A stretch of DNA of 64,000 bases from Neomegalonema sp. (GTDB lineage: Bacteria > Pseudomonadota > Alphaproteobacteria > Rhodobacterales > Rhodobacteraceae), in assembly GCA_022760435.1 (NCBI GenBank), contig JALEFY010000029.1, positions 62,001 through 126,000 on the forward strand, written 5' to 3'. Numbering within the stretch: position 1 is the stretch's first letter; each line of letters opens with the position of its first letter. Made by a program: the position numbers and the translations under genes. A model generated the notes under the pieces. It searched no databases, had not been told where the DNA came from, and saw only the letters and a program-made list of their open reading frames with translations. Positions 1 through 8,168 of this stretch are shown here, piece after piece.

Positions 1-161
1 ACAGCGGCGATACAGGCACCGCAGCGAATATCCGGCGCCGCCATGCGCAAAAGGCTCACCCCCTCGCGCGGATGCTGGGTGGCCAGCTTCAACTCTTCGG
101 CGCGAGATCGCAACGCCGACTGGCCAGATTGCCCGGTCGAGATCGTACCGCAACAGCTCAT
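1..161 (-). CDS. ccoI: Cu(+)-translocating P1B-type ATPase, N-terminus only (CcoI/FixI)
   Basis: Only the first 53 codons are inside the window; the gene runs off the left edge. The translation starts MSCCG and reaches IRCGACIAAV, which carries the CxxC copper-binding motif of an N-terminal heavy-metal-associated domain. With fixG and fixH immediately upstream in the order G-H-I, this identifies the copper ATPase that supplies CuB for assembly of cbb3-type cytochrome oxidase in the inner membrane. It starts 19 bases after the fixH stop, so it is almost certainly co-transcribed. The purine stretch GGGAGGGG lies just before the ATG. The P-type ATPase core (DKTGT) is not visible, so the call rests on the HMA motif plus context. 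Confidence 0.8.
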   Translation of the reverse strand, partial: MSCCGTISTGQSGQSALRSRAEELKLATQHPREGVSLLRMAAPDIRCGACIAA

Positions 162-180
162 ATCGACCCCTCCCGGATCG

Positions 181-690
181 TCAGTTGGCCTGATCCTGTT
201 TCACGAACAGCGTGGCGCTGCGATTCTGGTGCAGCGTGCCTTGCTCCATACGCAGCAGCGCGCGCAAAGCGCCCTGCGGGATCGTCGCCGGCGCGAAATA
301 GGTGCCATCGGTCGGCGTTTCCACGAAGACAAGGCGCTGATCCTCGCGCTCATGGGTCGGTCGGCCGATCACCGCGCTCAGCGCGACACCCGAGACCGGA
401 GCCCCCTGCGCGTCTGAAAGCGCGATGCGCATCCCATCCGCCACAGGGGTCAGCGCCACTTGCCACCCGCTCATCGGATGCGCGGTTTGCTCGGCGACAT
501 CGGCATTGAAGGTCTGGCTGGCGACATAGGAGTTCTTCACCACCAAGCCGCCAAAGCTCGAAAGCGCATAGCTGAGCATGGTCATATTGGCCGCGATGAT
601 CACCCCGAAAAAGGCCAGGATGATCAGGAGGAATTTGCGCCCGGTGAACGGGCGCCCTTCCGGCTGGTAATCGGTGTCTTGCGCATGCAT
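181..690 (-). CDS. fixH: FixH family protein, cbb3 oxidase assembly
   Basis: The 169-residue protein has one N-terminal membrane segment (about residues 20-45) followed by a roughly 120-residue periplasmic beta-rich domain typical of FixH/CcoH. The family is needed for maturation or stability of cbb3-type cytochrome c oxidase. It lies 14 bases after the fixG stop and ahead of the copper ATPase, the standard ccoGHI order. GGGAGAG lies about 6 bases before the ATG. It should be controlled with fixG from the Fnr/FixK box near 2250. Confidence 0.92.
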   Translation of the reverse strand: MHAQDTDYQPEGRPFTGRKFLLIILAFFGVIIAANMTMLSYALSSFGGLVVKNSYVASQTFNADVAEQTAHPMSGWQVALTPVADGMRIALSDAQGAPVSGVALSAVIGRPTHEREDQRLVFVETPTDGTYFAPATIPQGALRALLRMEQGTLHQNRSATLFVKQDQAN

Positions 691-704
691 GGCAGGCTCT
701 CCCG

Positions 705-2156
705 TTATTCCGGTGCGTAGAAGGCGGCAGAATAGCGCGCCTGCTCGGGCCCGGTCACATCATCAACTTGGATCGTGAAATCCTGACGCTCGCCCGTGAC
801 CTTGCTGCGCGGTTGCTCGACGAACACTTTCACCTCGAGCACCCGATCCGCGCCCACCGGCAGGGTCAGGCTGCGCGCGCCGGGCAGGTTGGAGCCCGAC
901 TGGCGGATGGTTGCGCCTTCCAGCCCCTCCAGCGTGATCTCGAAGAGCCGCTCCTCAAGCCGCATGTTCAGGATCTTCATCGTGAAACCGTTGCGGATCG
1001 ACCCATCGGACAGCATCACATATTGCGGGTTGCGATCATGGATCACATTCACGTCCAACCGGTCGCGGATCAGCAGCGAGACCACCATGGCGATGCCGAC
1101 GACCGCCCACAGCCCGGTATAGATCAGGGCGCGCGGCTTGAAGAGCGAGCGCAAGGTGGTGTGCTTCTGGATCTTGGTCTGGCTGGAGGCCTTGTAATCC
1201 TCGAGCGTCGAGTAGGCGACGAGCCCATGCGGCTTGCCGACTTTCTCCATCATTTCGTCGCACGCATCAATGCACAGGGCGCAGGTGATGCATTCAAGCT
1301 GTTGCCCATCGCGAATATCGATCCCCATCGGGCACACATTCACGCAGGCATTACAGTCGATACAATCGCCCAGCGCGCTGGCTTCCTCGCTCTTGCGATG
1401 CTTGCCCCGCGGCTCGCCGCGCCAGTCATGATAGGTCACGGTGAGGCTTTTCTCATCGAGCATCGCGCCCTGGATCCGTGGCCAGGGGCACATATAGATG
1501 CAGACCTGCTCGCGCATCAGACCGCCCAGCGCATAGGTGGTGAAGGTCAGAACGCCAATGGTCGCATAGGCGACAGCGGGCGCGGTACCGGTCACAAGCT
1601 GCATCAGCAGCGTCGGCGCATCGGTGAAGTAGAAAACCCATGCCCCGCCGGTCGCCACCGCCACCAGGATGAAACTCAGATGCTTGGAGCCGCGCTTGAA
1701 CAGTTTCTCAGCGCCCCAGGGCTTCTTGTTCAGGCGCAATTGCGCGTTGCGATCGCCCTCGATGAAGCGTTCGATATGCAGGTAGAGATCGGTCCACACG
1801 GTTTGCGGGCAGAAATAGCCGCACCAGGCCCGCCCAACCGTCGAGGTGATCAGGAACAACCCGATCCCGGCCATGATCAGCAGACCGGCGACATAATAGA
1901 ATTCCTGCGGCCAGATCTCGATGAAGAAGAAATAGAAGCGCCGATTGGCCAGGTCGACCAGCACCGCCTGATCCGGCGCGCCGGCGCCGCGATCCCAGCG
2001 GATCCAGGGGGTGATGTAGTAGATCGCCAGGGTGACGAGCATCACCTGCCACTTGAAGCGGCGAAAGAAACCGGAGACGGCCTTGGGAATGACCTTCTCA
2101 TGGGGTTTGTAGAGGAGCTGCTCGGCCGAGCCCTCGTCGGCGCTGCTGGGTTTCAT
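705..2156 (-). CDS. ccoG: Cytochrome c oxidase accessory protein CcoG/FixG
   Basis: This membrane iron-sulfur protein acts in biogenesis of cbb3-type oxidase; family members reduce Cu(II) for CuB insertion. The 483-residue product shows several membrane segments, WCGYFCPQ and CIYMCPWPR motifs, then a two-cluster ferredoxin region (CIDCNACVNVCPMG and CITCALCIDACDEM) and a C-terminal Ig-like FixG domain. A longer reading frame begins at 2192, but the ATG at 2156 (MKPSSADEG) is preceded by a GAGG element and gives the usual length. It heads the ccoGHI operon; a perfect Fnr/FixK palindrome sits about 87 bases upstream of the ATG. Confidence 0.95.
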   Translation of the reverse strand: MKPSSADEGSAEQLLYKPHEKVIPKAVSGFFRRFKWQVMLVTLAIYYITPWIRWDRGAGAPDQAVLVDLANRRFYFFFIEIWPQEFYYVAGLLIMAGIGLFLITSTVGRAWCGYFCPQTVWTDLYLHIERFIEGDRNAQLRLNKKPWGAEKLFKRGSKHLSFILVAVATGGAWVFYFTDAPTLLMQLVTGTAPAVAYATIGVLTFTTYALGGLMREQVCIYMCPWPRIQGAMLDEKSLTVTYHDWRGEPRGKHRKSEEASALGDCIDCNACVNVCPMGIDIRDGQQLECITCALCIDACDEMMEKVGKPHGLVAYSTLEDYKASSQTKIQKHTTLRSLFKPRALIYTGLWAVVGIAMVVSLLIRDRLDVNVIHDRNPQYVMLSDGSIRNGFTMKILNMRLEERLFEITLEGLEGATIRQSGSNLPGARSLTLPVGADRVLEVKVFVEQPRSKVTGERQDFTIQVDDVTGPEQARYSAAFYAPE

Positions 2157-2242
2157 GATATGGCCTCGGTCTCGATACAATTGCCAGCGCAAGGACAGCC
2201 TTGCTGATGCTGCCCTTCTACGGGCCTCGGCCCCGCGCTTCC

Positions 2243-2256
2243 TTGATCCGGATCAA
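2243..2256. promoter_or_regulatory. Fnr/FixK-type binding site
   Basis: The perfect 14-bp palindrome TTGATCCGGATCAA matches the Fnr/FixK consensus TTGAT-N4-ATCAA in every fixed position. It lies 87 bases upstream of the ccoG ATG and 158 bases upstream of the TerB-like gene on the other strand. Low-oxygen activation of ccoGHI by an Fnr-family protein is the expected role. It could also act on the divergent gene. Confidence 0.85.
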
Positions 2257-2413
2257 ACCGGACCGAAGATGGCGGCTTTTCTTTTCGACAAGACTGGCGC
2301 GCACACCGCCCTTCAGAGCTCCGCGCCAAAGTTCAGGCAGAGCAGCGACCGGCCTTGACCATCAAATGATCCAGAGCGCATATCGACGCGACTGTTTCAT
2401 TTTGGGGGTTGCC

Positions 2414-2863
2414 ATGAACCTGTACGAAAAACTGCGCCGCTCCAGCATCGGGCGGGACGATGTGATCGCTCGCGCTGTCCTGACGCCAGCGGTCTCGACC
2501 ATGATCTCGGACGGCTCGGTTCATGACAGCGAATTGTCGCAGCTCACCAACCTGTGCAGCTTCAGCCCGATCTTCGTACCCTATGATGCACAAGCGCTCT
2601 CAAGCCTTGTGCAGGACATTATCGGCAAGATCGAAGCCGAGGGCCATGACGCGGTGATCGCGCAGGCGGCTGAGCATCTGTCGCCATCCTTGCGCGAGAC
2701 CGCCTTGTGTTTTGCCGCCCGCATCGCGCTTGCCGATGGCCGCCTTGATGATGGCGAGAAAGCCTCGCTCGCCCAGACCGGCTATCACATGCAGATACCG
2801 GCGAGTATCTTTGAAAAGGTGATCGAGGTCGTGGCGATGATGCAGCGCCCGGCCAATGCCTGA
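2414..2863 (+). CDS. TerB-like (tellurite-resistance TerB family) cytoplasmic protein
   Basis: The product is a 149-residue soluble all-helical protein. The segment ALCFAARIALADGRLDDGEK, followed by a helix, is typical of the TerB/TerB-like acidic metal-binding fold (ALADGxxxxxE). The biochemical role of these proteins in genomes without a ter operon is not established. The ATG at 2414 is chosen because GGGGGTT lies 5-10 bases upstream; the frame is open further upstream without a better start. It is divergent from ccoG and shares the region holding the Fnr box. Confidence 0.7.
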   Translation: MNLYEKLRRSSIGRDDVIARAVLTPAVSTMISDGSVHDSELSQLTNLCSFSPIFVPYDAQALSSLVQDIIGKIEAEGHDAVIAQAAEHLSPSLRETALCFAARIALADGRLDDGEKASLAQTGYHMQIPASIFEKVIEVVAMMQRPANA

Positions 2864-2988
2864 GGCGCGCCGCGGGCTTTCAGAGCGCGCCACGCGACTT
2901 TGAAAGCCACCGCCCTCGCATTCTTAACGGGATCATAGAACCGCTTGGCTACCCTGCCCCCGGAGAGAAACTCTTTGGGGGTAGAACC

Positions 2989-3531
2989 ATGCATAACAAG
3001 ATCATCGTGATTTTAGGCCTGAGCGTCGGCGTGCTGCTCGCCGGTTTGGCAGCGCCCCAAGATGACGCCGCGCCGGTCGCTCTGTACAGCGATGACAACC
3101 TGATCGAAGTCTCGGCCGAGGATCCCGCCGTGATCGCCGCGCGCGAGAATGCGCGCCGCCAATACGCTTATTTCCGCCGCGCCTTTCGCAATCGGGTCAG
3201 CGATGGCAGCCAGTATCAGGTGAAGTTCCCTCTGCGCAGTGCCGATGGGCAGGTCGAGCAGATCTGGGCGGAAGTCACCGAGCTGACCGGACACGGCCTT
3301 GACGCCCGCATTATCGGCGTGCTCGCCAATGATCCCGCCTACAGTGATGCTTTCAAGCTCGGCATGAAGGTCGAGATCGACCCCGAAGAGATCTCCGACT
3401 GGGCGATCTTCAAGGCTGACAAGATCATCGGTGGCTGGACCATGCGCTTGTTCGTGCAGACGAACCCGGACAAGATCCCCGATCCGGTCAAGATGATGCT
3501 GGCCGCAGGCGCCAAAGAGCTTGAGTCCTGA
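2989..3531 (+). CDS. DUF2314 domain protein with signal peptide
   Basis: The 180-residue product has an N-terminal hydrophobic signal sequence (about residues 4-22). The C-terminal half reads QIWAEVTEL, then GVLANDPAY, KLGMKVEIDPEEISDWAI and IIGGWTMRLF, which is the DUF2314 (YegJ-like) pattern of Gx(L/I)xNDP, E(I/E)SDW and GG(W/Y)T.R. The function of this family is unknown; here it appears to be exported. GGGGGTAGAACC precedes the ATG. It is convergent with the TPR lipoprotein gene, with a hairpin between them. Confidence 0.8.
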   Translation: MHNKIIVILGLSVGVLLAGLAAPQDDAAPVALYSDDNLIEVSAEDPAVIAARENARRQYAYFRRAFRNRVSDGSQYQVKFPLRSADGQVEQIWAEVTELTGHGLDARIIGVLANDPAYSDAFKLGMKVEIDPEEISDWAIFKADKIIGGWTMRLFVQTNPDKIPDPVKMMLAAGAKELES

Positions 3532-3534
3532 CCT

Positions 3535-3574
3535 CAAAAACAATGAGCGCCGCACGATGACGTCGCGCGGCGCC
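3535..3574 (-). terminator. Rho-independent terminator of the TPR gene
   Basis: Arms GCGCCGC at 3547-3553 and GCGGCGC at 3567-3573 form a 7-bp GC stem. On the minus strand it is followed within 6 bases by a T5 run (A5 at 3536-3540). It fits the end of the minus-strand gene better than the plus-strand DUF2314 gene. Confidence 0.6.
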
Positions 3575-3588
3575 AGGATTTCGAGGGA

Positions 3589-4512
3589 TCAACCGCCCGG
3601 CTGCGCGGCGCGGGTCCAGGCGTGATCGCGGCGGATCAACCCACGCGCATAATCGAGGGCCTGTTGGCCCAGCCCTGCTGGCGTTGCCGAGCGAGCGATG
3701 CTCTCTGCCTCGGCTTCCTTGCCATTGAGGGTCATCGCCATTGCCAGATTCTGCTGAACCTGCGGCCCTGCGCCATGCGCCACCGTGGCCTGACGCAGCA
3801 CCTCTTCAGCCTTTTCCGAATCGCCCGAGAGCAGGTAGGACATGCCAAGATTGTTGAGCAAGGAAGCCGAAGGCCGATCGAGGGTCATGGCGGAGTGATA
3901 GGCCTCTTGCGCTTCGGCATGCCGCCCCATCCGATCAAGCGCTACGCCCTTGGTCTGAAGCACCGACGGATCCTTCCCAGGCGACTCCTTCCCACGCGAC
4001 GCGCTGATCACTTGCAGGCGCATCAGGGCCTCGCTCGGCTCACCCGCTGCGATATGCACCTTTGCCAGCTCCAGCAGCAGCAGCGGATCTTGCGGATGGA
4101 TCGCCAGACCATTGCCGAGCACTTGCTTGGCGACCGAGAGAAACCCCGAATAGCGCAAATGCCGCGCGTAATCATAGGTGATCTGCTTGTCGCGCGGGTT
4201 CTGGTCGTAGAGCTTGGACAAATGCACCGCCGCGCCGCCGACCTTGCCCTCGCGCATCGCGATCTGGGCGGCTTCAGCGGTAAAGCGCGCAGTTTGCGGG
4301 TCCGAGGTGGCTTGCGCGCTGCGTTCGGGCGAGATCGCGTAGGTCGGATCGATCGAGGCGGTTTCGAGCGCGGGCGATTGCGTCGGCAGGAACCCGGCAG
4401 CGGCTCGGCTCTGGCCATCGCCCCCCGCGCATCCCATCAATCCCAGAACGCTGGCACAAAGCATGCCTCGACCAACCGTTTTCCAGACTTTCGCATGGTT
4501 TTGCGCGAACAT
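3589..4512 (-). CDS. TPR-repeat lipoprotein, TadD-like
   Basis: The 307-residue product has an N-terminal hydrophobic segment ending in LGLMGCAGG, a lipobox-like site, and then about five tetratricopeptide-like helical repeats. Examples are DPLLLLELAKVHIAAGEPSEA, KGVALDRMGRHAEAQEAYHSAM and LLNNLGMSYLLSGDSEKAEEVL. This resembles TadD, the Flp/Tad pilus lipoprotein, but no other tad gene is adjacent, so only a generic TPR scaffold role is supported. The start at 4512 is preceded by GGGAGGT. It is divergent from the NlpC/P60 gene. Confidence 0.72.
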   Translation of the reverse strand: MFAQNHAKVWKTVGRGMLCASVLGLMGCAGGDGQSRAAAGFLPTQSPALETASIDPTYAISPERSAQATSDPQTARFTAEAAQIAMREGKVGGAAVHLSKLYDQNPRDKQITYDYARHLRYSGFLSVAKQVLGNGLAIHPQDPLLLLELAKVHIAAGEPSEALMRLQVISASRGKESPGKDPSVLQTKGVALDRMGRHAEAQEAYHSAMTLDRPSASLLNNLGMSYLLSGDSEKAEEVLRQATVAHGAGPQVQQNLAMAMTLNGKEAEAESIARSATPAGLGQQALDYARGLIRRDHAWTRAAQPGG

Positions 4513-4685
4513 AGCGGACCTCCCGAGCAAGCGGCACGCCGGGCCGCAGGGACATAATTTTCCCTTACATTCGCGCCAGAGGGTCAAAGTTGCGTTAACG
4601 ACGCCGTTTGCGGCAAAAGAGCGAAGGATCGGCTCCGGATCGTCTTTGGACCGAGCAACTCAGACTCCCCGGGGAGGAAGCGCCG

Positions 4686-5654
4686 TTGGACAAGATGAAC
4701 CAAGCAGCAAGAGCGCCTGCGCTCGATCTGAGGCTCAACGCTGCCCGCCCGGATCTGGCGGATAACCGATTGCGCGGCAAGGTACAGGCCCAGCATTTTG
4801 TCGACGGCGAGAGAGCCTGGATCAAGACGCCGATTGCTCCGGTACGCGCGGTGCCGGATCCTGCCAAGCCCTTGGTCACCGAGTTTCTGATGGGCGAGCC
4901 GGTTCTCGTTTTTGAGCGCAAGCAGGGCTGGGCCTGGGCGCAGTCGCAAATTGATGGCTATACCGGCTATGTGCCCGAAGATTGCCTGGATGCGCTCGGC
5001 GCTACCCCGAACGCCTGTATCCACGTCCCAAGAGCGCTCATCTTTCCCTCGCCGGAACTGCGTGTCCCCCCGATGCCCGAATGGTTGCCAATGGGCGCCG
5101 GTGTATCGCTCATCGATACTACCCCGCGCGATGGCTATCTGCCGCTGCTAGGGGGCGGCTGGATCTGGGAGCGCCACGTGAGCGCCGTCACCCAGCCCGA
5201 CATCGCCCAAACGCCGATTGTATTGACCCACGCGCAATCTGCAAGGGATTGGGTCGGGATCTGCGAGCAATTCGAGCACGCGCCCTATCTTTGGGGCGGC
5301 AAGAGCGTGGCCGGCATTGATTGCTCCGGTCTGATCCAATTGGCGCTGCAAATGCACGGGCAGCCCTGCCCGCGCGATACCGACTTGATGGAAGCAGCGC
5401 TCGGAAGCGCGGTCGATCCGGAAGGGCCGCTCCAGCGCGGGGATCTCATTTTCTGGAAAGGCCATATCGGGGTGATGCTCGACAAGGAGACGCTCTTGCA
5501 CGCCAACGCCCATCACATGCAGGTCGCGCGCGAGCCCCTGCCGGATGCACGCGAGCGGATCCTGGCGCGCAGCTTCGGGCCGATCACCTCGGTGCGGCGG
5601 CTGGCGTTGCCGAGCGCGCTCGCCTCTGATGCAATTGCGCGCCATCAGACTTGA
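4686..5654 (+). CDS. NlpC/P60 family peptidoglycan endopeptidase with SH3-like domains
   Basis: A cysteine peptidase that cleaves peptide stems of peptidoglycan or related dipeptides. The C-terminal NlpC/P60 domain shows the catalytic Cys in SVAGIDCSGLIQLAL, the His in WKGHIGVML and the third residue in LLHANAHHM. The N-terminal 200 residues hold two SH3b-like segments (for example VFERKQGWAWAQSQIDGYTGYV). The preferred start is TTG at 4686, with GGGGAGG 8 bases upstream; the in-frame ATG at 4695 is the alternative. Relatives in alphaproteobacteria begin with the same DxRL(N/T)xARPDLA pattern. There is no signal peptide. Confidence 0.88.
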   Translation: MDKMNQAARAPALDLRLNAARPDLADNRLRGKVQAQHFVDGERAWIKTPIAPVRAVPDPAKPLVTEFLMGEPVLVFERKQGWAWAQSQIDGYTGYVPEDCLDALGATPNACIHVPRALIFPSPELRVPPMPEWLPMGAGVSLIDTTPRDGYLPLLGGGWIWERHVSAVTQPDIAQTPIVLTHAQSARDWVGICEQFEHAPYLWGGKSVAGIDCSGLIQLALQMHGQPCPRDTDLMEAALGSAVDPEGPLQRGDLIFWKGHIGVMLDKETLLHANAHHMQVAREPLPDARERILARSFGPITSVRRLALPSALASDAIARHQT

Positions 5655-5784
5655 GCCAGCCGCATATTCCGCACAGCAATGCCCGCACAGGGTTTGGCTA
5701 AAGCCGCGGATTTGCCTAGATTGAACTGTGTTTTGCCCCTGAAACCACTTCGTGGCCGCGGTGGCGTTTGTAAATCTGGAGCTT

Positions 5785-7335
5785 ATGGATCGCATGATGG
5801 TCGGTTTTTCTTCCCGCTCTCGCGCCCTTTCAGGACCCCGCCTTGCGATCGGCTTGCTCATCGGCGCAATGCTGAGCGGCGCGATGCTGAGCGGCGGTGT
5901 CGCGGCCAAGGAGGCAAGCGTGAGCGATCCGGCACGCACCCCCGGTTTTGAAGCCTGGATCCGCAGCTTTGAGGGCGAGGCGCGGCGCGCGGGCATCTCG
6001 GAGCAGACGTATCGGGCGGCCTTCGCTGGTATCACCTATAATGATCGGGTGCATGAGCTCGATCAGCGCCAGCCAGAATTTGCCAGCCAGATCTGGGACT
6101 ATCTGGGCTTGCTGGTCTCCGAAGAACGGATCAGCAAGGGCAAGGTCCAATTCCAGACCAATTACGCCCGACTGGTCGAGATCTCCGAGCGCTACAACGT
6201 GCCGCCGCAGATCCTCACCGCGGTCTGGGGGATCGAGAGCAATTACGGCACCAATCGCGGCACTTTCCGCGTGATCGAAGCGCTGGCGACGCTCGGCTAT
6301 GAAGGCCGCCGCGACCAGTGGGCGCGCGGGCAGTTGATCGACGCGCTGCTGATCTTGCGCAATGGCGACACGACCTCGGAGCAGATGCTGGGATCCTGGG
6401 CCGGCGCGATGGGCCATACCCAATTCATCCCGTCGAGCTATCAATCTCTCGCGGTCGATTTCGACGGTGATGGCCGCCGCGATATCTGGTCGGATGACCC
6501 GACGGACGCTCTGGCCAGCACAGCCAACTACCTCGCCAAGAGCGGCTGGCGGCCCGGTGAGCCTTGGGGGTTCCATGTCGCCTTGCCGCAGAATTTCAAC
6601 TATGCGCTGGTGCAAGGCGGGCGCAAACCCATGGCTGAATGGGCCGCGATGGGCGTCAGGCTGCATTCGGGGGGGGATCTACCGGCGCAATATGACAATG
6701 CCGAGCTGATCTTGCCCGCCGGTGCGAATGGTCCGGCGCTGCTCACGCTCAACAACTTCCGCACCATCCTGCGCTATAACAATGCCACGTCATACGCGCT
6801 GGCGGTCTCGCTGCTGGCCGAACGCATTGCCGGACAGCCGCCGCGCAACTTTGTCTGGCCAGAGGACGAGCGCGCCCTCAGCCTGACGGAAAGCAAGGAT
6901 CTGCAAGGCCTGCTCACGCAGATGGGCTACGATACCGGCGGTATCGACGGCCGGTTGGGGCGCAATTCACGCACCGCGATCCGGGATTTCCAGCGCAGCC
7001 ATGGCCTTGTGCCCGATGGCTTTCCGTCCTCGAAGCTGCTCGAGCAGGTGCGCAAGGCGCTTGCCGTGCGCGATGCGCCGATTTCGCTGACCCCCGGCAA
7101 ACCGCGCTCCCCCGAAGCTCAATCCAGCGCCCAATCGCCCAGCCCGGCTGACATCCGCGAGATGCAGGTGCTGTTGACCGGTCTGGGCTTCGATACAGAT
7201 GGCGTCGATGGCAAGGCAGGCCCGCGCACGCGCTCTGCTATCGGTGATTTTGTCCGCAGCTCGGGCTATCAAGGCGAGGGTGACATTTCGCTGACCCTGC
7301 TTGACGCCCTGCGCCGCGCCGCCCGCGGGGACTGA
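5785..7335 (+). CDS. MltB-family lytic murein transglycosylase with peptidoglycan-binding domains
   Basis: The enzyme cleaves MurNAc-GlcNAc bonds, leaving 1,6-anhydroMurNAc. The 516-residue product has a signal/anchor segment and then an SLT_2 (MltB-like) domain. The catalytic Glu lies in AVWGIESNYGT, and family motifs include GSWAGAMGHTQFIPSSY and the aspartate-rich VDFDGDGRRDIW. Two C-terminal PG_binding_1 repeats follow, near residues 375-435 (LLTQMGYDTGGIDGRLG) and 455-510 (LLTGLGFDTDGVDGKAG). The second PG-binding copy is unusual, as most relatives carry one. The start at 5785 is preceded by GGAG at 5 bases. Its anhydro-MurNAc products could feed recycling by AmgK-MurU encoded at 47-48.8 kb. 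Confidence 0.92.
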   Translation: MDRMMVGFSSRSRALSGPRLAIGLLIGAMLSGAMLSGGVAAKEASVSDPARTPGFEAWIRSFEGEARRAGISEQTYRAAFAGITYNDRVHELDQRQPEFASQIWDYLGLLVSEERISKGKVQFQTNYARLVEISERYNVPPQILTAVWGIESNYGTNRGTFRVIEALATLGYEGRRDQWARGQLIDALLILRNGDTTSEQMLGSWAGAMGHTQFIPSSYQSLAVDFDGDGRRDIWSDDPTDALASTANYLAKSGWRPGEPWGFHVALPQNFNYALVQGGRKPMAEWAAMGVRLHSGGDLPAQYDNAELILPAGANGPALLTLNNFRTILRYNNATSYALAVSLLAERIAGQPPRNFVWPEDERALSLTESKDLQGLLTQMGYDTGGIDGRLGRNSRTAIRDFQRSHGLVPDGFPSSKLLEQVRKALAVRDAPISLTPGKPRSPEAQSSAQSPSPADIREMQVLLTGLGFDTDGVDGKAGPRTRSAIGDFVRSSGYQGEGDISLTLLDALRRAARGD

Positions 7336-7359
7336 CGGCGCGTCTCTGCGCAAAATGGC

Positions 7360-8079
7360 TCAGGCAGCGGCCTGATTGGCTGCGCTCTCCCCCAAGGCAA
7401 GGGCGAGGACGCGGCTGATCTCGCTCATCGAGGCGCCGCTTTGCGATTTCCAGGCGTTGAACGCCGCCTGCACATCCTGCATCGCCGCCTTGCTGGCCGG
7501 GGCCTTGTCGATCGCGCCAAAAGCGATCAATGCCTGCACGACATCGCGGGTGAGCACGTAGCTCTCCTTGCCGATCCCACGCAGGAAATTTTGCCCCGTA
7601 ACACCGCCAAGCCGTGCCCCCTTGCGCTTGAACAGCTCAAGCAGATCGGCGAGCTCTGTCACGGGCCAGAAACCGATGACCTGCGCAGCGCTTATCTCAT
7701 ACTCGGCCGCCAGCGCTTGCAGGAAGGCGGCGTTATCGCGAACCGACTCGATCTTCTTGGCGTGCTTGACGATGCGATCATCAGTCGCCAGACGCGCCAG
7801 AGCGGCATCATTGAGCTGCGCACAGCGCGCGATCTCGAACCCCTCGAAAGCAGCCTCGAACCCGTCCCATTTGTGGTCGATCACCGACCAACTGAACCCG
7901 GCTTGAAAGACCCGCCGGGTCATATCCGACAGCAGGCGATCATCGCTCAACCGCGCCACCGCCGCATCGCGGCGATCGCCAAAGGCACGCAGCGCCAAAG
8001 CCTCGCGCAGCACTGGCGTGCCGCCCTGTCGATCAGCGGCCTGCGCCCAGATCGTCTCGAAACTCGCAAGTTTTGTCAT
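7360..8079 (-). CDS. DNA-3-methyladenine glycosylase I-like (Tag family, divergent)
   Basis: The product is a 239-residue helix-hairpin-helix glycosylase-like protein. Residues 50-80 (MTRRVFQAGFSWSVIDHKWD, then EAAFEGFE) match the Tag core ExxQAGLSWxxIxxKxxxFxxAFxGF. E. coli Tag has an N-terminal zinc Cys/His set (starts MERCGW) and C-terminal His/Cys ligands. None of these is visible here, so this belongs to the zinc-less branch or is a Tag paralogue of uncertain activity. It stands alone, downstream of recO on the same strand with a 90-base gap. Confidence 0.72.
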   Translation of the reverse strand: MTKLASFETIWAQAADRQGGTPVLREALALRAFGDRRDAAVARLSDDRLLSDMTRRVFQAGFSWSVIDHKWDGFEAAFEGFEIARCAQLNDAALARLATDDRIVKHAKKIESVRDNAAFLQALAAEYEISAAQVIGFWPVTELADLLELFKRKGARLGGVTGQNFLRGIGKESYVLTRDVVQALIAFGAIDKAPASKAAMQDVQAAFNAWKSQSGASMSEISRVLALALGESAANQAAA

Positions 8080-8168
8080 TGCTCTCTCCTCAACATCGCT
8101 CGCGTTTACTCGATCTTGTTATTAGCTTGACGCGACGTCTACCAGATATGCCATGAACGATCCATAGT

